64,000 bases of DNA, taken from NCBI GenBank assembly GCA_030620095.1, contig JAUTXW010000206.1, positions 1,304,001 to 1,368,000 of the forward strand, read 5' to 3'. Origin of the DNA: Kuschelorhynchus macadamiae. Taxonomy: Eukaryota; Arthropoda; Insecta; Coleoptera; Curculionidae. Below are positions 1 through 12,773 of the stretch, one piece after another (the stretch's first letter is position 1; every line of letters starts with the position of its first letter). Below the pieces are notes generated by a model. That model did no database searches. It was not told the origin of the DNA and saw only the letters and a list, made by a program, of their open reading frames with translations. Both the position numbers and the translations under genes were made by a program.

Positions 1-1900
1 TTTGTCCAATGCAGATTTCCAACACGCATAAGAAAAATAAAATTGAGTTACGAGAAAACTGATTATAATTTTAAGTAGCTTTTACCAAAGATAGTTTAAA
101 GTTCGCGTAAATAGTCCCTGTCGCTGATTAATCGTAATATTAGTAAACACCAACCATATTTAGCTCGGTATTATCAGAAATGTAATTTTGGTCTAGTTGT
201 TGAGAAATCCAATACAAATACGCTTTAAAGAGACAAATAGGAACGTTCGGTAACAGCGTAAATTCCATCTAATAACGAAATTAATCAGCAAACCGGATGT
301 CGCGCAAACCGGCAGCTCTGTGCGTTGAGTGACGCGGAAATCTCTCAATCTGTCTGAGTTCCTATTAAAAGAAAACACTTAAATGTTAGTTCGTTTTGTA
401 TAATGTAGATTTCCACCCATATCTGAACATTTTCAATAACATGTTGAAGTATTCGTGGTGTAATCACAGTAAACGCAATTCTAATTCATTTCTTCATATT
501 TTCGTATTCAGTCGAAGAACCTCTTTCTCGACAATACCGAAACATGAATTAGCGCTTAACGGCGCCCTTATAGAAAACACTGTAGTACTGCAACGGTCGT
601 TATTGCATCGCTAAAAAATCTATTGTTAGCAGCCAATTTCTAGACTGAGCACGGTCTTCCCCGAATGATCCTCCATTCATGAACTAGCCGGGCGCGGCCA
701 CTGAATTTTATCTACTCTTACTATCCACTTATTTGGATATAAGTATAAATACTCACGAATATTGCGTGGAGGTGCACCATCACGTTGAAACCACATGTCT
801 TGATGTCCTTGGATACAAATCATTGAAAGATAATTCATTAATAAGTATTTTCTCCATAAAAAATACTGTCAAAAAGTGGTCGAGTAAATCGATTTCCGGA
901 AATCCTATCCGAAACATTAATGTCCATATACTCTAAAGAGGTTTAAGTCTAGATCGGGTTTAACTTGGCAGGTATAACTCTATATGACATGAAAAAATGA
1001 AAAATAAATCTATTCTAAATATCACAATTGCAAAATGACAGTTGCAATAAACAAAATATTACCGATAAACTAAGTTGTCACCATAGATAAAGCATTGCAA
1101 GCAGTTTACTATAAAATAGATAGGCAACTTAATATACAAAAACGGTCCCGTACTTGGATCCCTATAGCATTTTTTTTAAATAATACAGGTTGTTCCAAAC
1201 TGATGCTCGCAGTATGTATGTGCGTATGTTTTTTTAAGACTTGGCAGGTCGATAAGTTGTAATATTGTAAAATGTGTTTCCAACCTTGGAATGAAAAACA
1301 TTTATTTAGGAAACTATATACATACAACTATAACTACTGTTTGACTTGTTAGTCTTAATGCTCGAGAAAACGGAAAACTCAAATTTCCAAATTTTTTGTC
1401 ATTAGATTATTTTATAATATAAGTGAGGGTATGTTAGTGATCATCTTTCAAAGCTATGCTCATGATAAGTGTGGACGTATTTTGGTTTTCTTTCGGACGA
1501 TAACTAAAGACATTTTATTAGGAACGTGGTATTTGTTTCAATAAAATTGAAATATGCAATTTTAATTATAAAAGAAGCAACATTTTCGAATACTACAAGC
1601 AGATTGTAGTTTTTCTTTTGGCATAAACTTTCTGTAATGAACTCACCTACTTAGTTTTGCAATAGTAAACATACTACATACAAGTACGCTGGCAGCATCA
1701 ATCTGGAATACAATGTTGTAATATTAATCAATGACCGATAATCTAAAAAGAAACAAACAAATATAAAACATACTTAAATTAATTCCTAAAACCTGAATAA
1801 TTCAAATGCGAAACTGTCAGAATAACGACAAGCGTGTTATTATTTGTTTCCATGATAACATAGTTAACGTGCTGCCCTCCAACCAACACCAACTCTACTA
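1..1900. other. gene-free AT-rich stretch
   Basis: No ORF, RNA gene or mobile-element terminus could be recognised on either strand. Open frames here are under 75 codons and have no recognisable motif. A short GC-richer patch near 680-700 has no other sign of function. Confidence 0.6.
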
Positions 1901-1968
1901 GAAAGCTTGGAAGCCGGTATCGATGAGTCCTCATAAGTAGTTTTTCCAGCAATGTACAGCTGGAGTTG

Positions 1969-1976
1969 TGACGTCA
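1969..1976. promoter_or_regulatory. CRE-like palindrome in a CpG-containing patch
   Basis: The perfect CRE palindrome TGACGTCA is followed at once by CGGCGGCCATATTG, a local GC-rich island in otherwise AT-rich DNA. About 125 bases downstream, near 2100, a stretch resembles a 5' splice donor (CATGTAAGTATT), and a pyrimidine-rich acceptor-like tract ends near 2185. This would fit a first exon of a host or domesticated gene on the plus strand, but no start codon with a long frame follows. The promoter role is inferred. Confidence 0.3.
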
Positions 1977-2629
1977 CGGCGGCCATATTGTTAGGCACTG
2001 TCATGTCAATATTCACTTTCGAAAGTTTGTTTACGATGATTAATCGTAAAATAAGTTCTTTTTTCCTGGTTTTTCAAGTGAATGTTTAGTCTTTGTTACA
2101 TGTAAGTATTCTTACGAATTACAACTGTAATCTATATTGGCGATTTCTAATAAATTTGCATATGATTGCTTTTTTACTTTTTAGATTCTTATAGCAACGA
2201 AGTCAGTTATCAGATTTCAACAATAATTCAAGCTTTTGCAAAGAAGAAGAAAACGCGGTAGATTCAAACCGTGTGAAACACCTGGTTTTAATAAGGAGCT
2301 TCCTATAATCTAAGGGAATGCTCTTTCAAGTATAAGAGGGATCGTGTTTAGAATGTTGAGGTAAAAGCTCTTTATACATTTTAGGCACATATTCATATTG
2401 CAAAAAATATTTAATGTGTTAAAACAGTATTTAATTTTGAAACCATTGTTATTGATTTTAATATACTTTGTAAGAATTGGTTACTTGCAGATTAAACTTG
2501 ATGAATAACATTGAGTAATCTATGTGCAAATGCTCTAAAAGGTCAATTGTTGTGTCATCATATGGCTAAATTGCTAATATTTGCAGACCACAATATATAC
2601 GTAACAGATAGGCTAAAAACCATAGATGA

Positions 2630-2776
2630 TTGTTTGGTAGAAAATGGTACACGAAAGAAAACCTTTCTGAAATATGCCAGAAAACAGTAGGCCAATTGCC
2701 AAATGAAACCTGGTTAGTCGCAAGGCAGAACCGTTTGACTTCCAGGAATTTTGGTTCTCTCCTGTATGATAAATAA
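2630..2776 (+). pseudogene. YqaJ-like nuclease domain fragment (putative)
   Basis: The frame ending in the stop at 2774-2776 reads as about 48 codons containing ETWLVARQNRLTSRNFGS. This resembles the N-terminal signature of YqaJ/lambda-exonuclease-like domains found in many insect proteins, W-x(4)-R-x-x-R-[IL]-T-[AS]-S-x-F-G. Upstream a stop at 2627 closes this frame, while a neighbouring frame is open from about 2586 to 2690, so the remnant may be frameshifted or begin at an intron boundary. The catalytic acidic residues of the family would lie further on and are not visible. Recognition rests on one short motif. It could be a decayed exon of a host gene or of a transposon-borne nuclease. 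Confidence 0.3.
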
Positions 2777-2799
2777 AGGATTCCCATCTTCATTATATA

Positions 2800-3760
2800 A
2801 ATAACTCACTGGTAATATACATTTTATTTTTAATAATTATTCATTCAGTGGGTATATTAATTGGTAAGTTTTATTGAGCTTTAAAAAGTGTATTGTGTTT
2901 CAGTTATTAATTCTGTTCTAAATATGTATATATCTAAATTATATGTTAAAAACTTATTTACCACAAGCATCATGAAACAGATTCATTTTGTATATTTTGC
3001 AGCCCTCTCAAATCAAAATTTTTTTTTTGACCACTGAACATCCCAGCGTAATAATTTTTAGCCTCTTGGGAGTTGGATATGTTTTATAGGTAGTTGTGGT
3101 AATCATCGATTATACACGTCATTTAAATAAATTGCTTATCAGTAATGTCACTACTATTATATTGAATGCCGTTACCAAGGGCGTCCATAAGGGAGGGGGG
3201 GGGCATTGTCTCCTCCTCCTCGTTAATGTCCAAGAACACAAAACTAATGGGAATATTTGAAAGAAACCGAAATGCTACCGTTAACATTGTGGCTTGATAA
3301 GAGTGGATTTATTGGAGGGAGTACTGATGGCCTAGGAGTGGAAATGGAAAAACTCTAAAATATATATTTTTTTGTCATACTCCCTACAAAAAATTATATG
3401 TAATAAAATGCTTAAATAAACCTTTATCTTGTCTTTAATTATAAAAAATACTTTTAGTCACTTATTTAAATATAACATAGGCAACAAAAAGTAATTTTAT
3501 AAATCAGCATTGGAAAAATTTAGTTATATATAATAACTCTCTATAAGAGTCTAAAGTATATTACATAAGGGTTGAAAGTGAAATTTTTCAAACGAGGTAA
3601 ATCATAGGAAAAATAGTAAACTATTTTTCTTACAACCACAAAGAGTCTTCAGTAGGACTTTATTTACTTCTCAACACAAGTATTGAAAAACTGAGTAAAT
3701 GATTTGAAATAGATTCAAAGTAGGCTTTAGCTTTTTTTTTACTTACCATCTTCCAAATAG
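2800..3760. other. gene-free stretch
   Basis: No coding region or element end was recognised. A G-rich run near 3195-3206 (GGGAGGGGGGGGGC) is the only low-complexity feature. Confidence 0.55.
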
Positions 3761-3761
3761 G

Positions 3762-3769
3762 TTCTATAG
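3762..3769. repeat. 8-bp target site duplication, left copy
   Basis: TTCTATAG directly abuts the left terminus of the hAT-like element and is repeated exactly at 5904-5911 beyond its right terminus. Confidence 0.85.
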
Positions 3770-5903
3770 CAGTGGCGCAACTAGACATCGACTTTTGGGG
3801 GGGCTCAAGCCCTGACACTTATAAGATAATATTGATAATTTAAGTTTTTATGTTTCGGCTATATACGATTTTATTAATATCTATGACAGCTGTCAAAAAA
3901 AATATATTTTTTTAAAAAATTACGACACTTAAAGTTACATAGAACGATGAAACTCGTATATAAACATTTTAAGGAGTTCAAAGTTATCACTTCCCCTGCT
4001 TTACTGGACCTCCTTTTTGGTCTACCCTGTATACCAGCCCAAGTAGCACGTATAATCATATATGGGCTAAAATGCTGTGATATTTGCTAATATCTCGGGC
4101 TAATTAGCTAAAATTGCTAGCCAAAGTAACAGTTCTATTATAGTATAAAGATGGAAATATGGCTAAAGCGGGGAATAATAATTTGGCCATAATGAGGTAA
4201 AAATGGCCAATTGGACGACCCACTCTTTTGATTTTATGGTTGGGTTTATTAGCTCCTTTTTGACTTTAAAATCGAGCGTTTTTAGCTGAATTCTGATTTG
4301 TTTTTTTGCCGAAATTTGAGTAACATTTTTTCCGAAATTTACCTAAATAATTTCTCATTGCCTTTTCTTCATTTATATGATAAATCATTGTTGTTGAATT
4401 GTTTCAAATTATGTAGAAATAGTATTAACAGAGCCAATCAGTGTAAGAATTTATGAGCCAAGAGGAAATGCAAACATAACAAATCATGGTTTCGTGGAAA
4501 TACGTACACTATGACTTATTGTGTAAAATATTCATTTAACGGTTGGTGGGGACAAAAAACACTTGCGTAGGAACTTTTACTGTTAAAATAATCTAAGATA
4601 GGCACATAAAACACGCTCCCCTTCTTGAAACTAAAAATTTCGTGTTCCATTTTTTTTTGGAGATGTAATTTACTAAGAAAATTCATTAAAGAGTCCTTAA
4701 CGTAAAATACGTTTTTATAGGTAGAAAGAATATGTTTGTTTAAAGTAGTCAAGTAATGGTTCCTAGGAAATTAGTTTAATGTTAAGCAAATATTCCTTGA
4801 AATTGGCCACCTTGTAAGCAAATATTTATCAAATGGCAAAAGTTTTCAAATGTAGCAACATTTACTAAAATTTTGCCAATAAAAATGCCTACTTGGTTTG
4901 CCTTTAGTACTCGCAAAAAATGGCTAATTTAAGACACAGGATCCAGCGTAACAAAATTAAACGACGATTACCCCAAGTCAGCGTTTTTCTATAATATGTG
5001 CTGAAATATTTAATCTTTTTATTAGACATGTTGTATGGTAAATAATTTATATTTCGTTTTTCTAAATAAATCTTCAGTTTGGTTTAAAAATAAGCGAAAT
5101 AAAACTACCCAATTTTAGTTTAATTTTGAAACCAAAATGTGATAATAAAAGCCATATTTTTCCTCTCAATTTTTGTTGTCTTAAAATATCATAATCTGGC
5201 ATTCTTATATACCTATTATTACTATAATTAAACTTACATACTTGCTAAAATATGTTTGGTTGACATTTGGAAAAAGGGCCTATTTATTTGATTATATTCT
5301 GACCTCGATTTCTATTGATTAAAAATGCCATATTCTGATGGCATTTTAAACATGGCATTCAAACATGCAGTTTCGCCGTTTTTTGGAATATCACCTCAAT
5401 TTTATTTTAAATATGTATAGTCGAGAAAGATTAAGTATCTACATCAATGACTTCTATGTTTTCAATGTTAGAACATTTTCCCCACCTATTTCAGTTTTCA
5501 GTTTGACTATTATCGGTTTTGCGTAAACAAAATATGATTTTTTTTACTCTTTTAAACCCCTTAAAAAATATCGCTTACTACTATTTCTCAAACTTTTATG
5601 ATCCATAACTTCAAAATAAGCGCGCCCTTTCGTTTTCGTAAGCCCAGATAGTGTCTAATCAAATTGGTCAAACGTATACAAGATGCTAAATTAGAAAAAA
5701 AACTATGTTTATTTTTTAACTAAAAAACGGAAGTTGCAAGAGAAAAATAAACTATGCTACGGAAAAATACCTTCTTACCCATTTTTACAAACAAAATGGA
5801 GTTTAAGTGTTTTGGTTGGCCCTCGCCAATCGCCTGGCGGGGGAGCTAATTTTGGGGTCAGGGGGGCTAAGCTCCCCCTAGCCCCCCCCTAGTTGCGCCA
5901 CTG
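3770..5903. mobile_element. non-autonomous hAT-superfamily DNA transposon
   Basis: The 2134-bp element starts CAGTGGCGCAACTAG and ends with the exact inverse CTAGTTGCGCCACTG, a 15-bp perfect terminal inverted repeat. Just inside, both ends carry G-rich or C-rich runs. It is bounded by a perfect 8-bp duplication (TTCTATAG). An 8-bp duplication with CAGTGG-type ends is the established signature of the hAT superfamily. The inside is AT-rich, with no open frame above about 80 codons and no recognisable hATC dimerisation or BED-finger motif, so it should depend on a transposase supplied elsewhere. The intact ends and exact duplication suggest fairly recent mobilisation. Confidence 0.8.
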
Positions 5904-5911
5904 TTCTATAG
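5904..5911. repeat. 8-bp target site duplication, right copy
   Basis: An exact second copy of TTCTATAG sits immediately after the right terminal inverted repeat of the hAT-like element. Confidence 0.85.
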
Positions 5912-7896
5912 TGTTCAAATTTTTCTTTAACACACGTGTGATATAAACCACATTCTAGTGTAAACAGTGCTTTTTTGTCGGTTTCATATGAAGCTGCATG
6001 ATAAAAAATTTTGTCTAACAAATTTACTTCAATTCCAATTTGTAGGAAAACATAACGCAACAAAACCTGCCTCTGTAAAATCTGTTGGAAAGAGAAACAA
6101 CCAGTTTTTTCAATGAATTTCCTAGTTTTGTAAAACCTTTTTTCTTTCCTGTCCGAGGAAAGATTTTCTTAATCTGAAATAATATTCTATTATTTATTAT
6201 GACAAACTAGCATACCAACTATCTTTAATAATAAGCAAAACTAGTAGCACTAACACAAATATGCACAGAAATAGTCAAAAACTCTTAATGTTCTAATTTA
6301 TTTGTAAAAACGAATGCAACGTTAGCAGTTAACTACACAAATTTATTACTAGTGATGACTCATCGCAAGCTGTCAACGGCCGTTTCCAGGCTTTCTAGTA
6401 GGCACGGTGTTGCTCCAACGAACATAGTCTGTGCAGAATGAGTATACGGGTTGCATCATATAAGTTAGTAGTGCATGGTTGTCGTGGTAATCAGGTTTGG
6501 TCTAAATCTTAAACCTTTTAACCGAATCCGAGGTCAAGAGACCACCACACCTTGGTTGTCATATACTTTTATCCGTTGGGTATTTGTGGTGCTGCAATAT
6601 TATGCCTATTAAGTATTCCATTGCTCTCAAGCAACGACTTGTGGATATATTTTTTTAAATTGACACATTTACGTTAATATGCTTCTAAAATATCCCCGAA
6701 ACTTGGTCATATTTTTGTAATCATTTCAAGATGCTACTTTGATGTGTACGTACTTATTCAGTGGTATGATTCACAAGTCCAAAAACCTACTTGACGAGGT
6801 AAAATCCCAAGTATTTTTGTAATTATATTCTTTATAGATAGAATTTCCCGTTAAGGCTCTCCATAGGATGGTTTTTATCCAAATAGTAAATCCTTCAATT
6901 CAATCAAGGAAGCAAAAGAGAACACTAATTTGAATATATAAACGTACGTATTTCGTACTTGCAAATTATTTTCAATTACTTTTCCGCCGTACATTAAATA
7001 TCCGAAGTAGCAAATTACAAAGAAAATTTTGTCTCTTTCGAGATATATGCATCCGAGTAGCTTTAGTGCAGTCATGAGCATTACATAAGTAATTTTGATT
7101 CATACTACTCCAGAGTACACGAAAAGCACAAAATTGGTGTTTCTAAGATCTAGTAAGACCTGTGAGCTCGTGTTTTTCAGCACAATTTTTAAAACCTAGG
7201 ACTTATTAAATAAATGTACCTTTTAAGGATCATGTTACTAAAATTATTACGTTGTTTTGGAATAATTTAAAATACTTGGCGACTTCAGTTTAGAAATTAA
7301 GTTTCGTTAGGATGGAGATCAATTAGCGTATATCCTAAGGCAACTTTAACCTTATTTAATAGACAGATTTAAGACTCTGGCCTTTTCGTCAATTTTTAGT
7401 CAGAGCCATGCAAAAAAGGATATTTTTTGTTTAATATAACATACAAATTATGTTGCAACTTATTTACCTCCGTAAAGTTAATATCGGAAGTAAAAATTTT
7501 CCCTCGAGATAATGTTGTCTGTTTCGAGTTACCTGCACACGACTAGCTATCCTGCAATTTTTTACTATTACTGTTGCATATACCAGAAAAGTTGACGTCC
7601 AAATAAAAATAAATTTTGTTATTTACCAATATGTAGAGATGGTCGGAATTTCTATTAAAGTCTAAAGCCGAAAGAACTCGGACTGGCTACGATTTATAAA
7701 GATTCTAACTCTCCGTAGAAATTCGAGCATATTCGTCGAAGCGCATTTACTGCACATTTTAGGCATATTTTATCATTTGAGAGGTATGCCTTTGTGCCAG
7801 CGACTTATTCATGTATGTATTTATTAAAAGAAAATCAGTATATATTATACATATTTCATTTGTGGTTCACGTTAATTTTTTGCCGATTTTTTTAAC
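5912..7896. other. gene-free stretch
   Basis: No gene, RNA or transposon terminus was recognised. Short open frames such as 6875-7081 (minus) have no motif and look like chance. Confidence 0.55.
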
Positions 7897-8278
7897 AGCC
7901 AACATAAACATATATCGTAACCTCCCCCTTTTGTAGTCTGAATATTTTCAGGGTTTCAAACAGATTTTCTAAAATGAAAAGCGGTGAATATGTGTTATTA
8001 TCAAAACACTATCGAGTAACACTATCGAGTTTCCGTCTTCGTGCATAAATATCATATATAACTTCTAAAGCAGCAGTAAGTTAAATTTTTAATAGCCAAC
8101 ATAAACATATATCGTAACCTCCTCCTTTTGTAGTCTGAATATTTTCAGGGTTTCAAACAGATTTTCTAAAATGAAAAGCGGTGAATATGTGTTATTATCA
8201 AAACACTATCGAGTTTCCGTCTTCGTGCATAAATATCATATATAACTCCTAAAGCAGCAGTAAGTTAAATTTTTAATA
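7897..8278. repeat. two-copy tandem duplication, 197-bp period
   Basis: The segment starting AGCCAACATAAACATATATC at 7897 is repeated from 8094 with only a few changes. The first copy has an extra 11-13 bp (TAACACTATCGAG), itself a short local duplication. The second copy ends just before the (TA)n tract that bounds the PLE copy, so the duplication is the immediate target flank of that element. Confidence 0.85.
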
Positions 8279-8292
8279 GATACTATTGCAGC

Positions 8293-8295
<3 letters not shown>

Positions 8296-8370
<75 letters not shown>

Positions 8371-8376
8371 ATATAC
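8296..8376. repeat. (TA)n microsatellite at PLE boundary
   Basis: An almost uninterrupted TA tract with a single G at 8360. It marks the end of the minus-strand Penelope-like copy that runs from about 10270 down to here. Confidence 0.95.
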
Positions 8377-8853
8377 TGTTTAGTTTTCTTGGATATAGGT
8401 TTATGTTTTATAATGAAACTTGCTATTTCTTTGACGTTTTGCCCGTCTTAGTAGGCTTTTTCAAAAGGTCTTATTTATTATTTAAGTTTTTTCCATTTTG
8501 AAATTACATGTTAAACCTAAAATAATTTTGAAATTTTACAAATTGTTAACATTGATATAAAACTTACATTTAAAATATCGTACATAAAAACGGACAATAC
8601 ATTTTAAAATTTTAACGAAAATGGGACAAAAACAGGAACAGAAATTGGTATACACCTCGAAAATAGTTTATTGTTTACTTCTCGGTGCTAATCTGCTTGC
8701 CAAATAATTTGTTTAAAAATCAACACTTGAGGAATATATTTTTTTCCCTTTTTTTATAAGGCTTAGTCAAGGTAGAATCAGTAATTCGAGATAACGATTT
8801 AAATCTATTGTAAATTAATAAATATAGGTGATGGAGAAATTATTTATACTTTG

Positions 8854-9175
8854 TTATAAGGCATGTATTAAATTATGGTAAATTTGGCTTAGATTTTTTA
8901 CGTGTTGCCTATCATTAACAGTGTATTTTTCTTTTTTTATATTAAGCATTTTTTTTATAATAAATTTATGATATTTATTGTCAGTATCTAATATTTTGGT
9001 ACTGGCGTAGTCAAATTCATGCTTTTCTGTTTTTTCGTGTTTGTGTACGGCTGTCGATGCATTTTTTGTATACTTGTGTCCCTTCAACCTATTCTCCAAT
9101 AGTTGAGTAGTCATGCCTATATATTTTGCTGCATAGTTTAAACAGGGTACTAAGTAGATTAAATTAGAATTTTTT
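8854..9175 (-). pseudogene. PLE GIY-YIG endonuclease domain, copy A
   Basis: Minus-strand reading gives YLVPCLNYAAKYIGMTTQLL followed by ENRLKGHKYTKNAS and a histidine/glutamate-containing region (HKHEKTEKHEFDYAS). YLVP plus KYIG and the downstream R-L-x-x-H match GIY-YIG nucleases. In PLEs this domain nicks the target, often in AT-rich DNA. One cysteine of a CxxC pair that is present in copy B (CLNC) has become tyrosine here (CLNY), probably damaging the zinc-binding element before the domain. The domain follows the RT in the expected order but is disconnected from it by frame breaks. Confidence 0.75.
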
Positions 9176-9312
9176 ATATTTTACTACTTTACTTTTAAGT
9201 GTAGTAAACCAAGAACCAATTAAGTTGTGTGCTTTGTGACATGCAATTATATTATGTTTTCCTAAAATGTACTTTATTTTTTGTGATAACTGATTTGTGT
9301 AGGTATCTTGTT

Positions 9313-10267
9313 TTATTTGATTAGTTTGGTTATAATGTTTGTGGGTTCTGTTTTAATTATTTTTTTGATAAACCTTTCAGGAAAATGATTAGATTTCAAG
9401 ATATTTATTACTTTTTGGAGAGTTTCGGGGCGATATTCAGGTGACGTGAAGGTTATAGCACGATCAGTTAGACCAATTACGACACTTCTTTTTTGGTTAT
9501 TGGGATGATGAGAATTAAAGCTAAGGTGACGTCCAGACCATGTTTTTTTCGTAAACCATTTTGTTTTAAAATTATTGTTAGTTTGAATGATTATGGTTAA
9601 ATCTAAAAAAAATATTTGCTTATTTTCTTCTGCTTTAAATGGGAATTCAAGTTTAGGATGGAAACTATTAAAAGCTAGTAACACATTGTCGAGTTTGTTT
9701 TCTGGAATTAAAGTCAAACAATCGTCAACGTACCTTTTAAAAAAAGTAATATTAAAATCCCAATTTTTCGAGAACTCTTTCTTCTAGAAACTCCATTACT
9801 ATTTGTGCCACTTTGGAAGAAATTGGTGAGCCCATGGTGCAACCGTCTAATTGTTGGTAAAAATCATTTTTATATTGGAAGTAGTTATTTAGGGTTTCGA
9901 TATTTAATGCTTCTATAAAATCGTTGTAAGTTAAAGTTGTAAATTCTTTTAGCTCATTCCATTTTTCTTTTATCGCTATAGCTGCAAGTTCATTAGGTAT
10001 ATTAGTTTATAAAGAAATTATATCTAAAGATATAAGTTTGGAGTTTGGTGGTAATTTTACTGAATCAATGAATTGCTTAAAGGTAAAAGAGTCTTTCATG
10101 TAATAATTGTTTTTTTCTGTCATGTTTGATAAACATTTGGATAAATATTTTGAAAGGTTATAGAAAGGCGAATGAACACAAGATACAATTGGTCTTAGAG
10201 GAATGTTTGGTTTATGCAGTTTGGTTAGTCCATAAATTTTAGGTGCAACTGCATTGTGTATAGACAA
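9313..10267 (-). pseudogene. PLE reverse transcriptase, 5'-truncated and frameshifted
   Basis: The minus-strand frame 10267-10007 encodes PKIYGLTKLHKPNIPLRPIV, matching the N-terminal PLE RT core (PKIYGLPKIHK and LRPIVS). After a frame break at about 10005, the segment around 9850-9790 reads LDGCTMGSPISSKVAQIVME, the conserved MGSPIS block. A further break is followed by FFKRYVDDCLTLIP, the YVDD catalytic box, at about 9745-9705. The frame 9717-9313 then carries the C-terminal RT and linker region (FFLDLTI; LSFNSHHPNNQKRSV). The catalytic aspartates are intact, but at least two frame breaks make this a pseudogene. The enzyme copies RNA into DNA at the target site. Family assignment is firm; whether any copy elsewhere is active is not visible here. 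Confidence 0.8.
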
Positions 10268-10289
10268 ATTTTTACTTTCTATGTCAGTT

Positions 10290-11790
<1,501 letters not shown>

Positions 11791-11965
11791 TTAGAGATTT
11801 TTTTTTTGTTTAGTTCTGAACCTTTAATTCTGAAAGATCCTTCTTATGGTAAGTCATCTAAAATGTTAAAATAATATTATTAATAATTTGTCCATACAAT
11901 TTATAATAGTCTTTTAAGAAAAATATCTTATCTCGGTTTTCTATTGTTACAGACACACAAAAAAA

Positions 11966-12006
11966 ATACTGATGAAGACCAACCATAAATGGTCGAAACG
12001 TCTATA
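11966..12006 (+). ncRNA. hammerhead-ribozyme-like motif
   Basis: CTGATGA at 11969-11975 is followed by a helix-II hairpin GACC (11977-11980) / GGTC (11991-11994), then GAAA at 11995-11998 and ACGTC ending at 12002. This order (CUGAUGA, stem II, GAAA, a very short palindromic stem III ACGT, and a GUC cleavage triplet) fits the minimal type-I hammerheads reported in Penelope-like elements. Stem I would be only about 3 bp (ATA/TAT), and one unpaired A sits between CUGAUGA and stem II, so activity is doubtful. It lies between two (TA)n tracts, next to the PLE copies. The match is structural, made by eye. Confidence 0.35.
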
Positions 12007-12088
12007 AAAATGTAACAAAAATGAAATTAAATTTGTTTTAATTTTATTCCCACTATCGAACCAAAATACCCAAGAAAACAAAATTAGA

Positions 12089-12093
12089 ATATA

Positions 12094-12140
<47 letters not shown>
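12089..12140. repeat. (TA)n microsatellite
   Basis: TA tract with a single G interruption near 12099. It is followed directly by LINE-derived coding sequence. Confidence 0.95.
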
Positions 12141-12142
<2 letters not shown>

Positions 12143-12479
12143 TCCTTAATTCGGGGTATACAAAGAAAATCAAATAATTGGGAGAAATACCGAAAAGCAA
12201 GAAAGGAAGCAGTAAATTTATTGAGAAAATTAATAGGAAACTGTGGAAGACACTGAAAGCATTAGTTAAACTCGAAAGCAAACAAAATATTTCAGAAATT
12301 ATTTTTGATGATGGAAAGATTACAAATGCCCTAGAAGTTACTGAAAGATTAAAAGTATATTACGTTCAAATCTTAGAAAATATAGTTAATTCGATAGATG
12401 TAGGAAATGAAGATATTTATAAATTTGCGAATATTAATAGAAAAGTTTTTGAATATCTTTAAATTATTTAGGAAGAAAT

Positions 12480-12719
12480 ATTTAATATATATGTATATAT
12501 TTCAACAATTTGTAGAATTTCAAAATTATTTTAGGTTTAACATGTAATTTCAAAACGGAAAAAAACTTACATAATAAATAAGACCTTTTGAAAAAGCCTA
12601 CTAAGACGGGCGAAACGTCAAGGAAATAGCAAGTTTTATTAGAAAACATAAACCTATAACCAAGAAAACTAAACACTATATTATAATATTTAAGGTTTAA
12701 GAAAAAGAGAGAGAGTTAT

Positions 12720-12772
<53 letters not shown>
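12480..12772 (+). mobile_element. PLE tail fragment inserted in the LINE
   Basis: About 290 bp matching the tail of PLE copy B (11300-11540) in the same orientation, including CCTACTAAGACGGGC and GAAACGTC at about 12597-12622. It has (TA) sequence at both edges and a full (TA)n tract at 12724-12772. It separates two parts of one LINE ORF2, so it inserted after the LINE did. Confidence 0.75.
12724..12772. repeat. (TA)n microsatellite
   Basis: TA tract closing the PLE tail fragment within the LINE. Confidence 0.95.

Positions 12773-12773
<1 letters not shown>

Larger units (their letters stand above)
8377..10270 (-). mobile_element. Penelope-like element, copy A (minus strand)
   Basis: Read on the minus strand, this stretch contains in order a PLE reverse transcriptase (10267 to about 9313), a GIY-YIG endonuclease (about 9175 to 8854), a non-coding tail, and a (TA)n tract at 8296-8376. 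RT followed by GIY-YIG is the defining architecture of endonuclease-positive Penelope-like retroelements. The 5' part of the RT is missing, so the copy is truncated. The downstream 1.2 kb is repeated in inverted orientation at 10290-11540, giving a head-to-head pair. The tail carries CCTACTAAGACGGGC followed by AAAACGTC (plus-strand 8424-8455 region), a motif shared with the other copies. Confidence 0.8.

Noticed and set aside
4516..4752. 78-codon minus-strand frame inside the hAT element as a transposase remnant
   Set aside because: No hAT catalytic, BED-finger or dimerisation motif is present.
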